A stretch of 64,000 nt of DNA from positions 28,856 to 92,855 of the forward strand of contig CANJLF010000011.1 of NCBI GenBank assembly GCA_947475295.1, read 5' to 3'. This stretch comes from Fidelibacterota bacterium. GTDB lineage: Bacteria; Pseudomonadota; Alphaproteobacteria; Rhodospirillales; Rhodospirillaceae. Below, piece by piece: positions 19,165 through 26,286 of the stretch (the stretch's first letter is position 1; every line of letters starts with the position of its first letter). The notes under the pieces are model-generated. The model was not told where the DNA came from. It saw only the letters and a program-made list of their open reading frames with translations, and made no database searches. Position numbers and translations under genes: made by a program.

Positions 19165-20559
19165 TTAATCCTTTGGTGTGAGCACCACGGCATATCCTGC
19201 GCCGCTTTGATCGCTTTGCACCAGGCAGCCGGGCTCATGAAGGTCGCAGGCCAGCATATTAACGAGGCCCGAGCGCCGGTCGAATTCCCGCGCGCTGCTG
19301 CCGACACGCCGCTCGACGACGGCGGCATGGGTCAAGGCCGCGGTCCGCGCGATGGCATCGGCGCCGGCCGCGGCGGCGGCAAACACCATGCGGTTGTCGG
19401 CATGATGGACGGCGATCACGGGCGCCAAACCTTGCGGATGCGCGCCCGGCGCATCGGGCGCCGGCGCCAGCAAAAAGCCGGTGGCGGGCGGCATGATGCC
19501 GAGGCCAAAGGGCGCGCCCATGCTGAGCGCGCAGGCCACCGCGCCGCCTTCGGTGTCGGCGACGACAAAGCTGGTGGCGCCCGCGGCAACCGCTTTGTCC
19601 GACGGCCGTGGAGGCCGCGCCGCAAGAGTCTTTAGAAAATCGCCGCCGCCCACGTCCGCCGGCAAGACAAACAGGCGCGTCGGTCCTTCGTCCATACCGG
19701 CGGCAACGACCCAGCGTGGCACATAGCTACGCAAGTCTTCGCCGGTGATGACGCTGCCCGCTGCGGCAAAGGCATCGACCATCTCGTCCACGAGCGCCTC
19801 CGCATAGAGATCCCCGGCCCCGTGGGCACGCAAGCGTCCCAGCATGGTCGCAAGGTCAGCTTGCTTGATCGTCTCGCCAGCCTGCAGGACTTGCCGGCGC
19901 GGCGTCATGAAGGCCGTCAACGCAATGCGGTCGTTGACCAGAACCCCGCCGTCGGCAGCGAGGTCTTGGGCAAGCGCGCGTGACACTTTGGTGCCGAAGC
20001 GCGCGAGATTTTCCGCCGGCGCCACATCTTGCGCCCAGGGCAGCTTGGCGTATTTGGCATGCAGGGCAAAGAGCCCGCGCGGCAGCGCCGGGATCGCCGC
20101 GCGATAACGCGCCGCCCCTTCGTCGGTGCCGGGCCGCGGCGTGAAGTCCAAGGCTTCCGTGGTGCCGGTCACGGCATCATGCACGACACAAGCGCCGCTG
20201 CCGCCGAGCCCGGCCGAGGACGGCAAGGTCACGGAGAGGGCAAACCCCAAAGCCACGGCGGCGTCGGTGGCGTTACCGCCGGCGCGCATAATGTTACGGG
20301 CGACGAGGGCCGCCTCGGCTTCGTCGGCGGCGATAAGCCCGGCGTAAGACGGCGCCCTGTCGCCCATCCCAAACTGGAGATGAATGGGCGGTAAACCAAC
20401 CTGCGGCACACCCTCGCAGGACGCCAGGGAAGCCGTCATTACAAGGGCTCCACACAGCGAAAAAAGGCCCCGGCGGACGCTGAGAAAATGCCATAATCTC
20501 CCGCTATTGCTGATGCTATTCCGGGGGCTGTGGCCCGTCTTCGTCTGTTCAACACTCAT
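19165..20559 (-). CDS. Gamma-glutamyltransferase-like lipoprotein
   Basis: A 464-residue Ntn-hydrolase-like protein. RAGGNATDAAVALGFALSV and GLGGSGACVV match the large-subunit core of gamma-glutamyltransferase, and Thr329 in AAGATSFVVADTEGG occupies the position of the autocatalytic Thr (usually TTH). It is shorter than typical GGTs of 550-580 residues and carries a lipobox LASC (Cys48) after a hydrophobic stretch, so it should be a lipoprotein. The ATG at 20559 is the only reasonable start between the signal sequence and the antisense region; the longer frame to 20871 is antisense to the M48 gene. Whether it is an active GGT is open because the TTH becomes TSF. Confidence 0.8.
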   Translation of the reverse strand: MSVEQTKTGHSPRNSISNSGRLWHFLSVRRGLFSLCGALVMTASLASCEGVPQVGLPPIHLQFGMGDRAPSYAGLIAADEAEAALVARNIMRAGGNATDAAVALGFALSVTLPSSAGLGGSGACVVHDAVTGTTEALDFTPRPGTDEGAARYRAAIPALPRGLFALHAKYAKLPWAQDVAPAENLARFGTKVSRALAQDLAADGGVLVNDRIALTAFMTPRRQVLQAGETIKQADLATMLGRLRAHGAGDLYAEALVDEMVDAFAAAGSVITGEDLRSYVPRWVVAAGMDEGPTRLFVLPADVGGGDFLKTLAARPPRPSDKAVAAGATSFVVADTEGGAVACALSMGAPFGLGIMPPATGFLLAPAPDAPGAHPQGLAPVIAVHHADNRMVFAAAAAGADAIARTAALTHAAVVERRVGSSAREFDRRSGLVNMLACDLHEPGCLVQSDQSGAGYAVVLTPKD

Positions 20560-20568
20560 AGCTTTATT

Positions 20569-21993
20569 GTGAATCCCTTGACCCATCGCCTGACACCCGC
20601 CGCCTTCCCTGGCATCCGCCAACGCGCTTGCGGGCTTTTGGCGGCGGCCTCCTTCGGCGTGCTGCTGATGGGTACAAGCGCGCCTGCCGTCGCGCAAGAC
20701 TTCAGTACCGGCGCGGTGCTGGAAGACACCGAAATCGGCGAAACCCTGAAGGCCTACGCCCGGCCGATCTTGATCGCCGGCGGAATTCCGCCCGAAACCA
20801 TCTCGATCCACATGGTCGTCGACGACAGCATGAACGCCTTCGCCACCGAGGGTGGCAATATCTATCTCCACACCGGCCTGCTGCTGCGCGCGAAGAATTC
20901 AAACGAGGTCATCGGCGTCCTGGCCCACGAGATCGGCCACATCGCCGGCGGCCACGTCATCATGGTGGCCAGCGACATGGCTGGCCCCAACACCATTTCA
21001 ATTCTCGCCACGCTGCTCGGCGTCGCCGCCGGTATCGCCAGCGGCAATCCCGACGTCGGCATGGCGGTGATGATGGGCGGCCAGCGCGCGGCCCTCGGCC
21101 AATTCCTGAGCTTCAGCCGCGGCCAGGAAGCCCGCGCCGATCAGTTCGCCTTAAAAACCCTGACCGACACGCACCAGTCGGCCAAGGGATTACGCGACTT
21201 CTTCGAGCGCCTCCAGGGCGAGGAACGCCTGATCACGTCCAACCAGGACCCCTACATCCGCACCCATCCGCTCAATATCGACCGTATGTCGACCATCGCG
21301 GCCGCCATGGAGGTCTCGCCCTATTCGGGCGTGCCGTCGGACCCGGAACTGGACCGCCAGCACCAGCGCATGCTGGCCAAGCTGTTCGCCTTTCTGAAAC
21401 CGCAGATCACCACCCTGCAGCGCTACCCCGACGCCGACAAAAGCGTTGAAGCCCGCTACGCCCGCGCCATCGCCTATTACCGCCGGGGCCAGTTCGACGA
21501 GGCACTGCCGCTGGTCGACAGCCTGCTCACCGACGCGCCGCACGATCCCTACTTCTGGCAGATCAAGGGCGACATGCAGCTCAGCCGCAGCAAGGTCGAC
21601 GAAGCTGTACTCGCCTACCGCGAAGCGCTGAAATACATGCCCGATGCGCCCGAGATTTTGGGCGCCCTCGCCCATGCCCTGGTCGAAAGCGGCAAGCCTG
21701 AAAACGGCCCCGAGGCCCAGGCAGCCTTAAAGCACGCCCTGGTCCTGCACCCGGAAGACCCCGGCGCCTGGGATATGCTGGCGCGCTCCTATGCCATGAG
21801 CGACGAGGTCGGCATGTCGGCCTATGCCGCCGCCGAGCGGGCCATCCTCATGGGCCAGTTCGGCGACGTCGCCCGCTACAGCATCCAGGCGGAAAAACTG
21901 CTGCAAAGGGATACCCCGACATGGTATCGCCTCCAGGATATCAAGATCTTAGCCCAGAATAATTTACGCGAAATGCGCACCAAGCGTAGGTAG
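20569..21993 (+). CDS. M48-family periplasmic metalloprotease with TPR repeats (BepA-like)
   Basis: A secreted zinc protease. A signal sequence (GLLAAASFGVLLMGTSAPAVAQ) leads into the M48 domain with HEIGH near residue 120 (VLAHEIGHIAGGH) and the third ligand in ARADQFALK. The C-terminal half has TPR helices (YRRGQFDEALPLVDSLL and others). This layout matches BepA/YfgC, which assists or degrades outer-membrane beta-barrels. The start is uncertain: GTG at 20569 gives a normal signal peptide, GTG at 20530 would overlap the divergent lipoprotein start at 20559. Either way the two genes' promoters must lie inside each other's first codons. The DsbA-like gene follows 39 bp later. Confidence 0.9.
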   Translation: MNPLTHRLTPAAFPGIRQRACGLLAAASFGVLLMGTSAPAVAQDFSTGAVLEDTEIGETLKAYARPILIAGGIPPETISIHMVVDDSMNAFATEGGNIYLHTGLLLRAKNSNEVIGVLAHEIGHIAGGHVIMVASDMAGPNTISILATLLGVAAGIASGNPDVGMAVMMGGQRAALGQFLSFSRGQEARADQFALKTLTDTHQSAKGLRDFFERLQGEERLITSNQDPYIRTHPLNIDRMSTIAAAMEVSPYSGVPSDPELDRQHQRMLAKLFAFLKPQITTLQRYPDADKSVEARYARAIAYYRRGQFDEALPLVDSLLTDAPHDPYFWQIKGDMQLSRSKVDEAVLAYREALKYMPDAPEILGALAHALVESGKPENGPEAQAALKHALVLHPEDPGAWDMLARSYAMSDEVGMSAYAAAERAILMGQFGDVARYSIQAEKLLQRDTPTWYRLQDIKILAQNNLREMRTKRR

Positions 21994-22032
21994 TATGGCC
22001 GCATGATCCGAATCCCTCATAAGGAATTTCCC

Positions 22033-22785
22033 ATGCGTATCGCTATTGCCCTGCTCGCGTTCGCCCTTGTGGGGCAGACCCTCTCCCTGATTGTCCCAGG
22101 GGCCGCCGTCGCCGCCGATGCCCTCTCCGCCGCCCAGAAGGACGAGGTCAAGAAGCTGGTGCGCGAATACATCCTGGAAAACCCGTCGATCATTTCCGAG
22201 GCGATCAACGCCCTCGAGGCCCAGGCCGATAAGATCAAGATCGACAAGCGCGCGAGCGTCATGCTCAGCCGCCGCCAGGAGCTGCTGAATCCGACTGAGG
22301 GCACCGTCCTCGGCAACCCCAAGGGCGATGTCACGGTCGTCGAGTTCTTCGACTACAACTGCGGCTATTGCAAATCCATGTTCCCGGCCGTGGTCGAACT
22401 GCTCAAGGAAGATCCCAAGTTACGCCTGGTCATGAAGGAGTACCCGATCCTCGGGCCCTCATCCCTGACCGCGGCGCGCGCGGCCCTTGCCGCCCGTAAG
22501 CAAGGCAAGTGGTCTGAGCTCCATATGGCGCTCATGGCCTACAAAGGTCAGGTGAGCGACAGCGTCGTCATGGTCGTCGCGCAGAATATCGGCCTGGATA
22601 CCAAAAAGCTCCAGGAGGACATGAAGGACCCGTCCCTCAACGACATCCTGTCGAAGAACCACAGCCTGGCCGACGACCTGGCCATCGACGGCACGCCGCA
22701 GCTGATTGTCGAGGGCAACTTCCTGCCCGGCGCGGTGCCTAAATCCGATTTGGTCGACGCCATCGCCCAAGCCCGCAAAAAATAG
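22033..22785 (+). CDS. DsbA-family periplasmic thiol oxidoreductase
   Basis: Periplasmic thioredoxin-fold protein with a signal peptide (IAIALLAFALVGQTLSL) and the redox motif CGYC at Cys110-Cys113 (FFDYNCGYCKSMFPAV). The helical N-terminal region (KKLVREYILENPSIISEAI) and the cis-Pro loop DGTPQLIV place it with the Com1/ScsC-like DsbA proteins common in alphaproteobacteria. ATG at 22033 is chosen because AAGGAA lies ten bases upstream; the earlier ATG at 22003 lacks one. The gene is in line with the M48 protease, which fits an envelope protein quality-control unit. Confidence 0.9.
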   Translation: MRIAIALLAFALVGQTLSLIVPGAAVAADALSAAQKDEVKKLVREYILENPSIISEAINALEAQADKIKIDKRASVMLSRRQELLNPTEGTVLGNPKGDVTVVEFFDYNCGYCKSMFPAVVELLKEDPKLRLVMKEYPILGPSSLTAARAALAARKQGKWSELHMALMAYKGQVSDSVVMVVAQNIGLDTKKLQEDMKDPSLNDILSKNHSLADDLAIDGTPQLIVEGNFLPGAVPKSDLVDAIAQARKK

Positions 22786-22840
22786 GCCCCGCGCGGATCG
22801 CGCGTCCCAGCGCCGCCTGAATAGGTAAGAGACTCTCGTC

Positions 22841-23458
22841 ATGACCGAGACCGGTTTCACCGCCAAGGAACGTGTGCGGTTCCGCAAGCTGTTGGAAGTG
22901 GCGCACTCGACCACCTACACCGGCGAGCGCGATGCCGCCGTCAGCGCCGCCACGCGCCTGGCCGCCGCCCACGGCATGAGCTTGCGCGAAGCGGCTGGTA
23001 TGACTGAGGCGCCCGTTGTCTCCGATCCCGGCCCGCGCCAACGGCCGCGGCGCCCTTCAGGCTTTCCCGCCGACTTCGGCGCCGCCGGCCCTGAAAATAT
23101 GGGCACCTGGTGGCAGCACGCCCGCCGGCCGGCCGCAGGGCCGTCCGCCGAATACCGCACCGAGAGCGAGAGGGTCGCCGCCGAGAAGAAACGCCGCGAC
23201 GAGGCCATGGACGACGCCATCCTGCGCGGCCTCGACGCTGAGGAGCGCGCCAAGGCGGCCAGGGCCGCCGCCGCCAGCGGCCGCCTGCATATGCGCCCGG
23301 CCAAACGCGGGTCGTGGCGGGCACGGCCCGAATTCATCCGCGTGCTGCTGACGGAAACCGGCATGACCGCCAAGGAAATCGCCGCCGCCGCCGGGGTGAC
23401 GATCTACGACGTGTTCCGCGAAAAGCTCTTGATGCGGCGCGTGCCCGTGGCGGGATAG
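22841..23458 (+). CDS. Uncharacterised protein, DUF2786-like N-terminus and HTH-like C-terminus
   Basis: A 205-residue basic protein without signal or membrane segments. Residues 12-45 (FRKLLEVAHSTTYTGERDAA... AAHGMSLREA) resemble the short helical DUF2786 module. The last 40 residues (LTETGMTAKEIAAAAGVTIYDVF) look like a helix-turn-helix. The two ends share the phrase TETGxTAKE, so the C-terminal module may be a diverged copy of the N-terminal start. The middle is low-complexity, rich in Arg, Ala and Pro. A DNA-binding role is inference. Confidence 0.6.
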   Translation: MTETGFTAKERVRFRKLLEVAHSTTYTGERDAAVSAATRLAAAHGMSLREAAGMTEAPVVSDPGPRQRPRRPSGFPADFGAAGPENMGTWWQHARRPAAGPSAEYRTESERVAAEKKRRDEAMDDAILRGLDAEERAKAARAAAASGRLHMRPAKRGSWRARPEFIRVLLTETGMTAKEIAAAAGVTIYDVFREKLLMRRVPVAG

Positions 23459-23477
23459 CACCCGCCGCGTTTTTTAA

Positions 23478-23529
23478 TCGCGCGCGTTCCAGCGCGCGAC
23501 ATCCCCCGAATTGATCGTATCCCGATCAA
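23478..23529. repeat. CGCGCG hairpin repeat copy 2, and adjacent hairpin
   Basis: TCGCGCGC, loop GTTCCA, GCGCGCGA at 23478-23499 is the second copy of the repeat at 17925-17946. It is followed by another perfect hairpin at 23511-23529 (TTGATCG, loop TATCC, CGATCAA). The pair lies between the HTH-like gene and the small lipoprotein gene and could act as a transcript boundary, although no T-run follows. Confidence 0.55.
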
Positions 23530-23614
23530 TCGTATCTTCCCGCCCACACCGACCGGACTTTCATGTTCGGTGAGCGTTGTATCCACGACACTCACCCGCA
23601 AAGGACATGCACCC

Positions 23615-23878
23615 ATGAAAGCCACACTCGTTGTCACGACCGTAGCCGCCCTTCTCGCCCTTAGCGCTTGCGGCAATGATCCGGGCACACGGGCCATCAC
23701 CGGCGGCGCCATCGGCGTTGGCGCGGCGGCCGTGCTTGGCGCCCCGTTGATCGCCGGCGCTGCTGTCGGCGCCGTGGCCGGTGCGGTCACGACACCTGGC
23801 CAGGATGAGCGCGCCGAACGCCGCGAAGAACGCCGTGAGGAACGCCGCGATCGCGAAGATCGGCGCGACGGCTACTAG
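23615..23878 (+). CDS. Small glycine-zipper lipoprotein
   Basis: An 87-residue lipoprotein. The signal peptide MKATLVVTTVAALLALSAC ends in a lipobox (LSAC), followed by a glycine-zipper-like stretch (GGAIGVGAAAVLG and AGAAVGAVAGAV) and a charged tail of RREERREER repeats. Such proteins sit in the outer membrane of many alphaproteobacteria; their function is mostly unknown. AAGGAC lies eight bases before the ATG. It is the last gene before the cluster of GTACC palindromes. Confidence 0.75.
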   Translation: MKATLVVTTVAALLALSACGNDPGTRAITGGAIGVGAAAVLGAPLIAGAAVGAVAGAVTTPGQDERAERREERREERRDREDRRDGY

Positions 23879-23900
23879 ACCGCGGAATCTAATTCGAACT

Positions 23901-23923
23901 TAAGTCGTACCAGGTACGAATTA
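23901..23923. repeat. GTACC palindrome, copy 1
   Basis: A copy of the 23-bp palindrome family (arm TAATTCGTACC, central A/T, inverted arm). The left arm is TAAGTCGTACC (one mismatch), the right arm is perfect. Located 22 bp after the lipoprotein stop. Confidence 0.85.
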
Positions 23924-23950
23924 CGCCCTCTGTTCGAGCAAGGGAGCGAT

Positions 23951-23972
23951 TAATTGTACCTGGTACGAATTA
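23951..23972. repeat. GTACC palindrome, copy 2 (holds start codon of next gene)
   Basis: Left arm TAATTGTACC lacks the C, right arm GGTACGAATTA is perfect. The TTG at 23954-23956 inside the left arm is the start codon of the HNH-like gene, with AAGGGAG about six bases upstream of the repeat. Confidence 0.88.
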
Positions 23973-24397
23973 CCTCTCCCGCATTCTGCCTGCTCGCGCT
24001 CGCGCTTCTCTCCTGCGCGAGCCCAGCGGCTGCGGCGCGTATCCACCGCGACCGGCATGTGCTTGTCGTCTTCCAGCGCGGCCATCCCTGCCCATCGATC
24101 GGCAAGACAGGCGACGGCACCCGCGGCGCGTGCCCGGGCTGGCAGAAAGATCATTTGATGGCGCTTGAGTGCGGCGGCGCCGACGCGGTGTGGAATCTGC
24201 ACTGGCTGAGCGTTGCAGATCATGCCGCCAAAACCAGGCTCGACAACAAGGGCTGTCGGATGATCAAGGGCGCGTTGCCCGGCGCCAGCGCGTCCCTAAC
24301 TAAATTCGTACCAGGTACGAATTATTCTCCAAGCTTATCCAACTCACTATCCCCCGGCTCTTGGGGCCCGGCGCGCATTTCCTCGGGCGGGTCGTAG
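23954..24397 (+). CDS. Small secreted HNH-like protein framed by repeats
   Basis: A 147-residue protein with a signal peptide (CLLALALLSCASPAAAA) and a compact HNH-like core: HPCPSIGKTG...ACPGW, then KDHLMALECGGADAVWNLHW, ending KTRLDNKGC. This Cys/DH/N pattern is that of the small HNH-endonuclease-like proteins often seen in proteobacteria; activity is not proven. AGGGAG precedes the TTG start. Both ends come from repeats: the first codons (MYLVRI) are copy 2 and the tail FVPGTNY is copy 3. Beyond the last Cys about 45 residues are probably an accidental readthrough tail after a repeat inserted at the 3' end. The tail overlaps the convergent membrane-protein gene (24322-24397). Confidence 0.7.
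   Translation: MYLVRITSPAFCLLALALLSCASPAAAARIHRDRHVLVVFQRGHPCPSIGKTGDGTRGACPGWQKDHLMALECGGADAVWNLHWLSVADHAAKTRLDNKGCRMIKGALPGASASLTKFVPGTNYSPSLSNSLSPGSWGPARISSGGS
24301..24324. repeat. GTACC palindrome, copy 3
   Basis: The perfect form around a central A at 24313. Its right-hand TTA (24322-24324) is the TAA stop of the minus-strand membrane-protein gene, and on the plus strand it is translated as part of the HNH-like protein's tail. Confidence 0.9.
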
Positions 24398-24597
24398 TTC
24401 AGCGCGATGAGGAGGCGCTTCCACAGGTGGTTGGCGGCCTCGAGGACCAGCAAGGCCACAAACAGCACCGGCATGACGACCGCGCCCAAAGCGAAGTCGT
24501 AATAGCGCATGCGGCTGCTGGGGGCCCGCAATACGGACGTGGTCAGGATCAGGCCTATCAGCAGATAGATCCCGAGGGCGGAGTAGACGTAGATCAT
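24322..24597 (-). CDS. Small two-helix membrane protein
   Basis: A 91-residue protein with two predicted membrane helices (VYSALGIYLLIGLILTTSVL and FALGAVVMPVLFVALLVLEA) and a soluble acidic C-terminus (PPEEMRAGPQEPGDSELDKLGE). I do not recognise a family. The frame is open to 24633, but the ATG at 24597 starts cleanly just before the first helix. Its stop codon lies inside a GTACC palindrome, and its 3' end overlaps the HNH-like frame on the other strand. Confidence 0.6.
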   Translation of the reverse strand: MIYVYSALGIYLLIGLILTTSVLRAPSSRMRYYDFALGAVVMPVLFVALLVLEAANHLWKRLLIALNYDPPEEMRAGPQEPGDSELDKLGE

Positions 24598-24640
24598 TGG
24601 ATTGAGATTAGCATCGCGGGGCCGCGGAAACACCCCCCGC

Positions 24641-24735
24641 TGTCATACCCGGGCCCGAGACCCGGGTATCCATTTCTCATCCGCTACAACGGCGCGTTCT
24701 GCACAATGAATCCCCGGAACAAGTCCGGGGATGAC
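24641..24735. repeat. REPIN-like pair of inverted CCCGG hairpins
   Basis: Two hairpins facing each other: 24645-24669 (ATACCCGGG, 7-base loop, CCCGGGTAT) and 24710-24732 (ATCCCCGGA, loop ACAAG, TCCGGGGAT). The outer edges are inverted too (TGTCATACCC against GGGGATGAC). Two inverted REPs about 40 bp apart is the REPIN layout. Such CCCGG repeats are frequent in alphaproteobacterial spacers. Confidence 0.75.
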
Positions 24736-24765
24736 CAAAAAGGAAGCGGTTAACCCTACCGCTTC
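24736..24765 (-). terminator. Rho-independent terminator of the hook-protein gene
   Basis: On the minus strand: GAAGCGGT, loop AGGGTTA, ACCGCTTC, then CTTTTTGG. The 8-bp stem starts inside the last codons of the hook-protein gene, includes its TAG stop, and is followed by a run of five T. Confidence 0.8.
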
Positions 24766-26072
24766 AGGTCGCGCACGGCCTGGGTCATTTCGTCGGCCGT
24801 GGTCAGCACCTTGGCGGCGCTGGAATAGGCACGCTGGGTGATGATCATTTTCGAGAACTGGTCGGCCAGGTCGACGTTGGAGGCCTCCAGCGCGCCGACG
24901 ATGATTTGCGTGGTGCCGGTAGGCGTGCCCAGGCCGCTGAGCTGCATCTCGCCGGCCTCGACGGTCGGCAGGAAGACGTTGCCGTTGCGGGCCTCTAAGT
25001 TGTTGTCGGCGGCGAAGGTGGCGATGGGCAGTTTGTAGAGGTTGCGCACCTCGTGGTTGGAATAGCTGCCGATCAGCACGCCGTTGCCGTTGAAGTAGGT
25101 GTTCTGCAGGCGCCCGGCGATGTAGCCGTCCTGGATGATGTTCTGCACCGTCAGTTTGCCCTGGTCGGCCAGCTGGGTGAGCTTGGTGAGGTCGAGCGTG
25201 AAGGACTGCGGGCCGTTGGCGTCGCTGATTTCCACGAAGATCTGCCCGTCGGTGGGCGAGATGATATGGCCGGTGCCGTCGAAGTCGAGGTTCGGCGGAT
25301 CGAAGCTGACCGCCACCGGCTGGTTGTTGGTGTCGAGGCTCGCCATATCCATCGTCCAGGCATTGGCCGAAAGATCGCCGGTGAAACCGACCGTGAGCGT
25401 GCGGGAATTGCCGTCCTGATCGACAAGGGGCAGGCCCACGCTCTGGCGTCCGCCGGCGGAGGCCGAGAGGTTGGCTTGCAGCTGAATAGTAGTGGTGGCC
25501 TTGGACGGAATACCGGCCGGGAACAGCAGGGTCGGCGACGCGCCCGCCGTAACGCTGGCGCTGCTGTAGACCACGGGGGTGAGTGAGCTGAGACTGTTGG
25601 CCTCGGAGAAATTGCCGTCGGCGTCGGCGGCCCAGCCGTAAACGTAGGAGCCGTCGGCGGTGGTGAGATAGGTGTCCTGCTGATCGTCGGTGCCGTCGCC
25701 GTCCAGATCGGTGCCGGAGACATTCACGGTCTTGCCGAACAGCGCGCCGTCGCGGGTAAAGCGCCAATCGCCGGTGGCCCCTTGATTGGCGTTCGTGACC
25801 AAAAAGCCACGGCCGTTCAAGGCCAGATCGAAGGTGCGGCCCGTGGTGGCGATGGTGCCTTGCTTGTCCACCTGACGGTAGTCGAAGGATCTGACGGTAA
25901 AGAAGCCCTTGTCCGTCGGCTGGATGTGGTTCAGCAGCGTCTCGAAATGCGTGTCCTGCGCCTTGTAGGCGGTGGTGTTGGTATTGGCGATATTGGTGGA
26001 GATGTTGGACAGCTGGTGCGACTGCGTGTTCATCGCCTGCACTGCCGTGTTGAATGTTCCCTGAAGGCTCAT
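24756..26072 (-). CDS. flgE: Flagellar hook-basal body protein (FlgE-like)
   Basis: A 438-residue protein of the flagellar hook/rod family. The N-terminus LQGTFNTAVQAMNTQSHQLS with ISTNIANTNTTAYK is the family's coiled-coil signature, LNGRGFLV follows near residue 86, and the C-terminus has EASNVDLADQFSKMI and ITQRAYSSAAKVLTTADEM, typical of FlgE/FlgF/FlgG. The length and the central D2-like insertion fit FlgE best. No other flagellar gene lies nearby, so this is an orphan copy or a detached hook gene. It has its own terminator and is spaced from thiG by 214 bp. GGAG lies about ten bases before the ATG. Confidence 0.85.
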   Translation of the reverse strand: MSLQGTFNTAVQAMNTQSHQLSNISTNIANTNTTAYKAQDTHFETLLNHIQPTDKGFFTVRSFDYRQVDKQGTIATTGRTFDLALNGRGFLVTNANQGATGDWRFTRDGALFGKTVNVSGTDLDGDGTDDQQDTYLTTADGSYVYGWAADADGNFSEANSLSSLTPVVYSSASVTAGASPTLLFPAGIPSKATTTIQLQANLSASAGGRQSVGLPLVDQDGNSRTLTVGFTGDLSANAWTMDMASLDTNNQPVAVSFDPPNLDFDGTGHIISPTDGQIFVEISDANGPQSFTLDLTKLTQLADQGKLTVQNIIQDGYIAGRLQNTYFNGNGVLIGSYSNHEVRNLYKLPIATFAADNNLEARNGNVFLPTVEAGEMQLSGLGTPTGTTQIIVGALEASNVDLADQFSKMIITQRAYSSAAKVLTTADEMTQAVRDLKR

Positions 26073-26255
26073 CGCAACGCTCCGCTTTCCTAAATCCGTT
26101 TGCCAAAGTCATATGCCCGGCGCTTTAAGCGCACGGGTGGCGTTCAGGGATGAAGTAAGCAAGCCCCATGCCATGGGGTGATGCCAGCGCGATCAAGGAC
26201 TTAGCAGGGAATGGCGCGGCGCGGCGGGGCGGGTTTTACGTAAATCGCCCAGGCA

Positions 26256-26278
26256 CCCGGCAGGATTTGCCGGGCTAC
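26256..26278 (-). repeat. Classical REP-like hairpin with GTAG foot
   Basis: On the minus strand: GTAG directly followed by CCCGGCA, loop AATCC, TGCCGGG. A GTAG tetranucleotide abutting the 5' side of a hairpin is the hallmark of REP sequences recognised by RAYT transposases. It lies just after the thiG stop. Confidence 0.7.
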
Positions 26279-26286
26279 GCAGGCTG

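Noticed and set aside
24643..26112. 489-residue minus-strand frame overlapping flgE
   Set aside because: Shadow frame of the hook-protein gene with Arg/Gln/His-rich composition.
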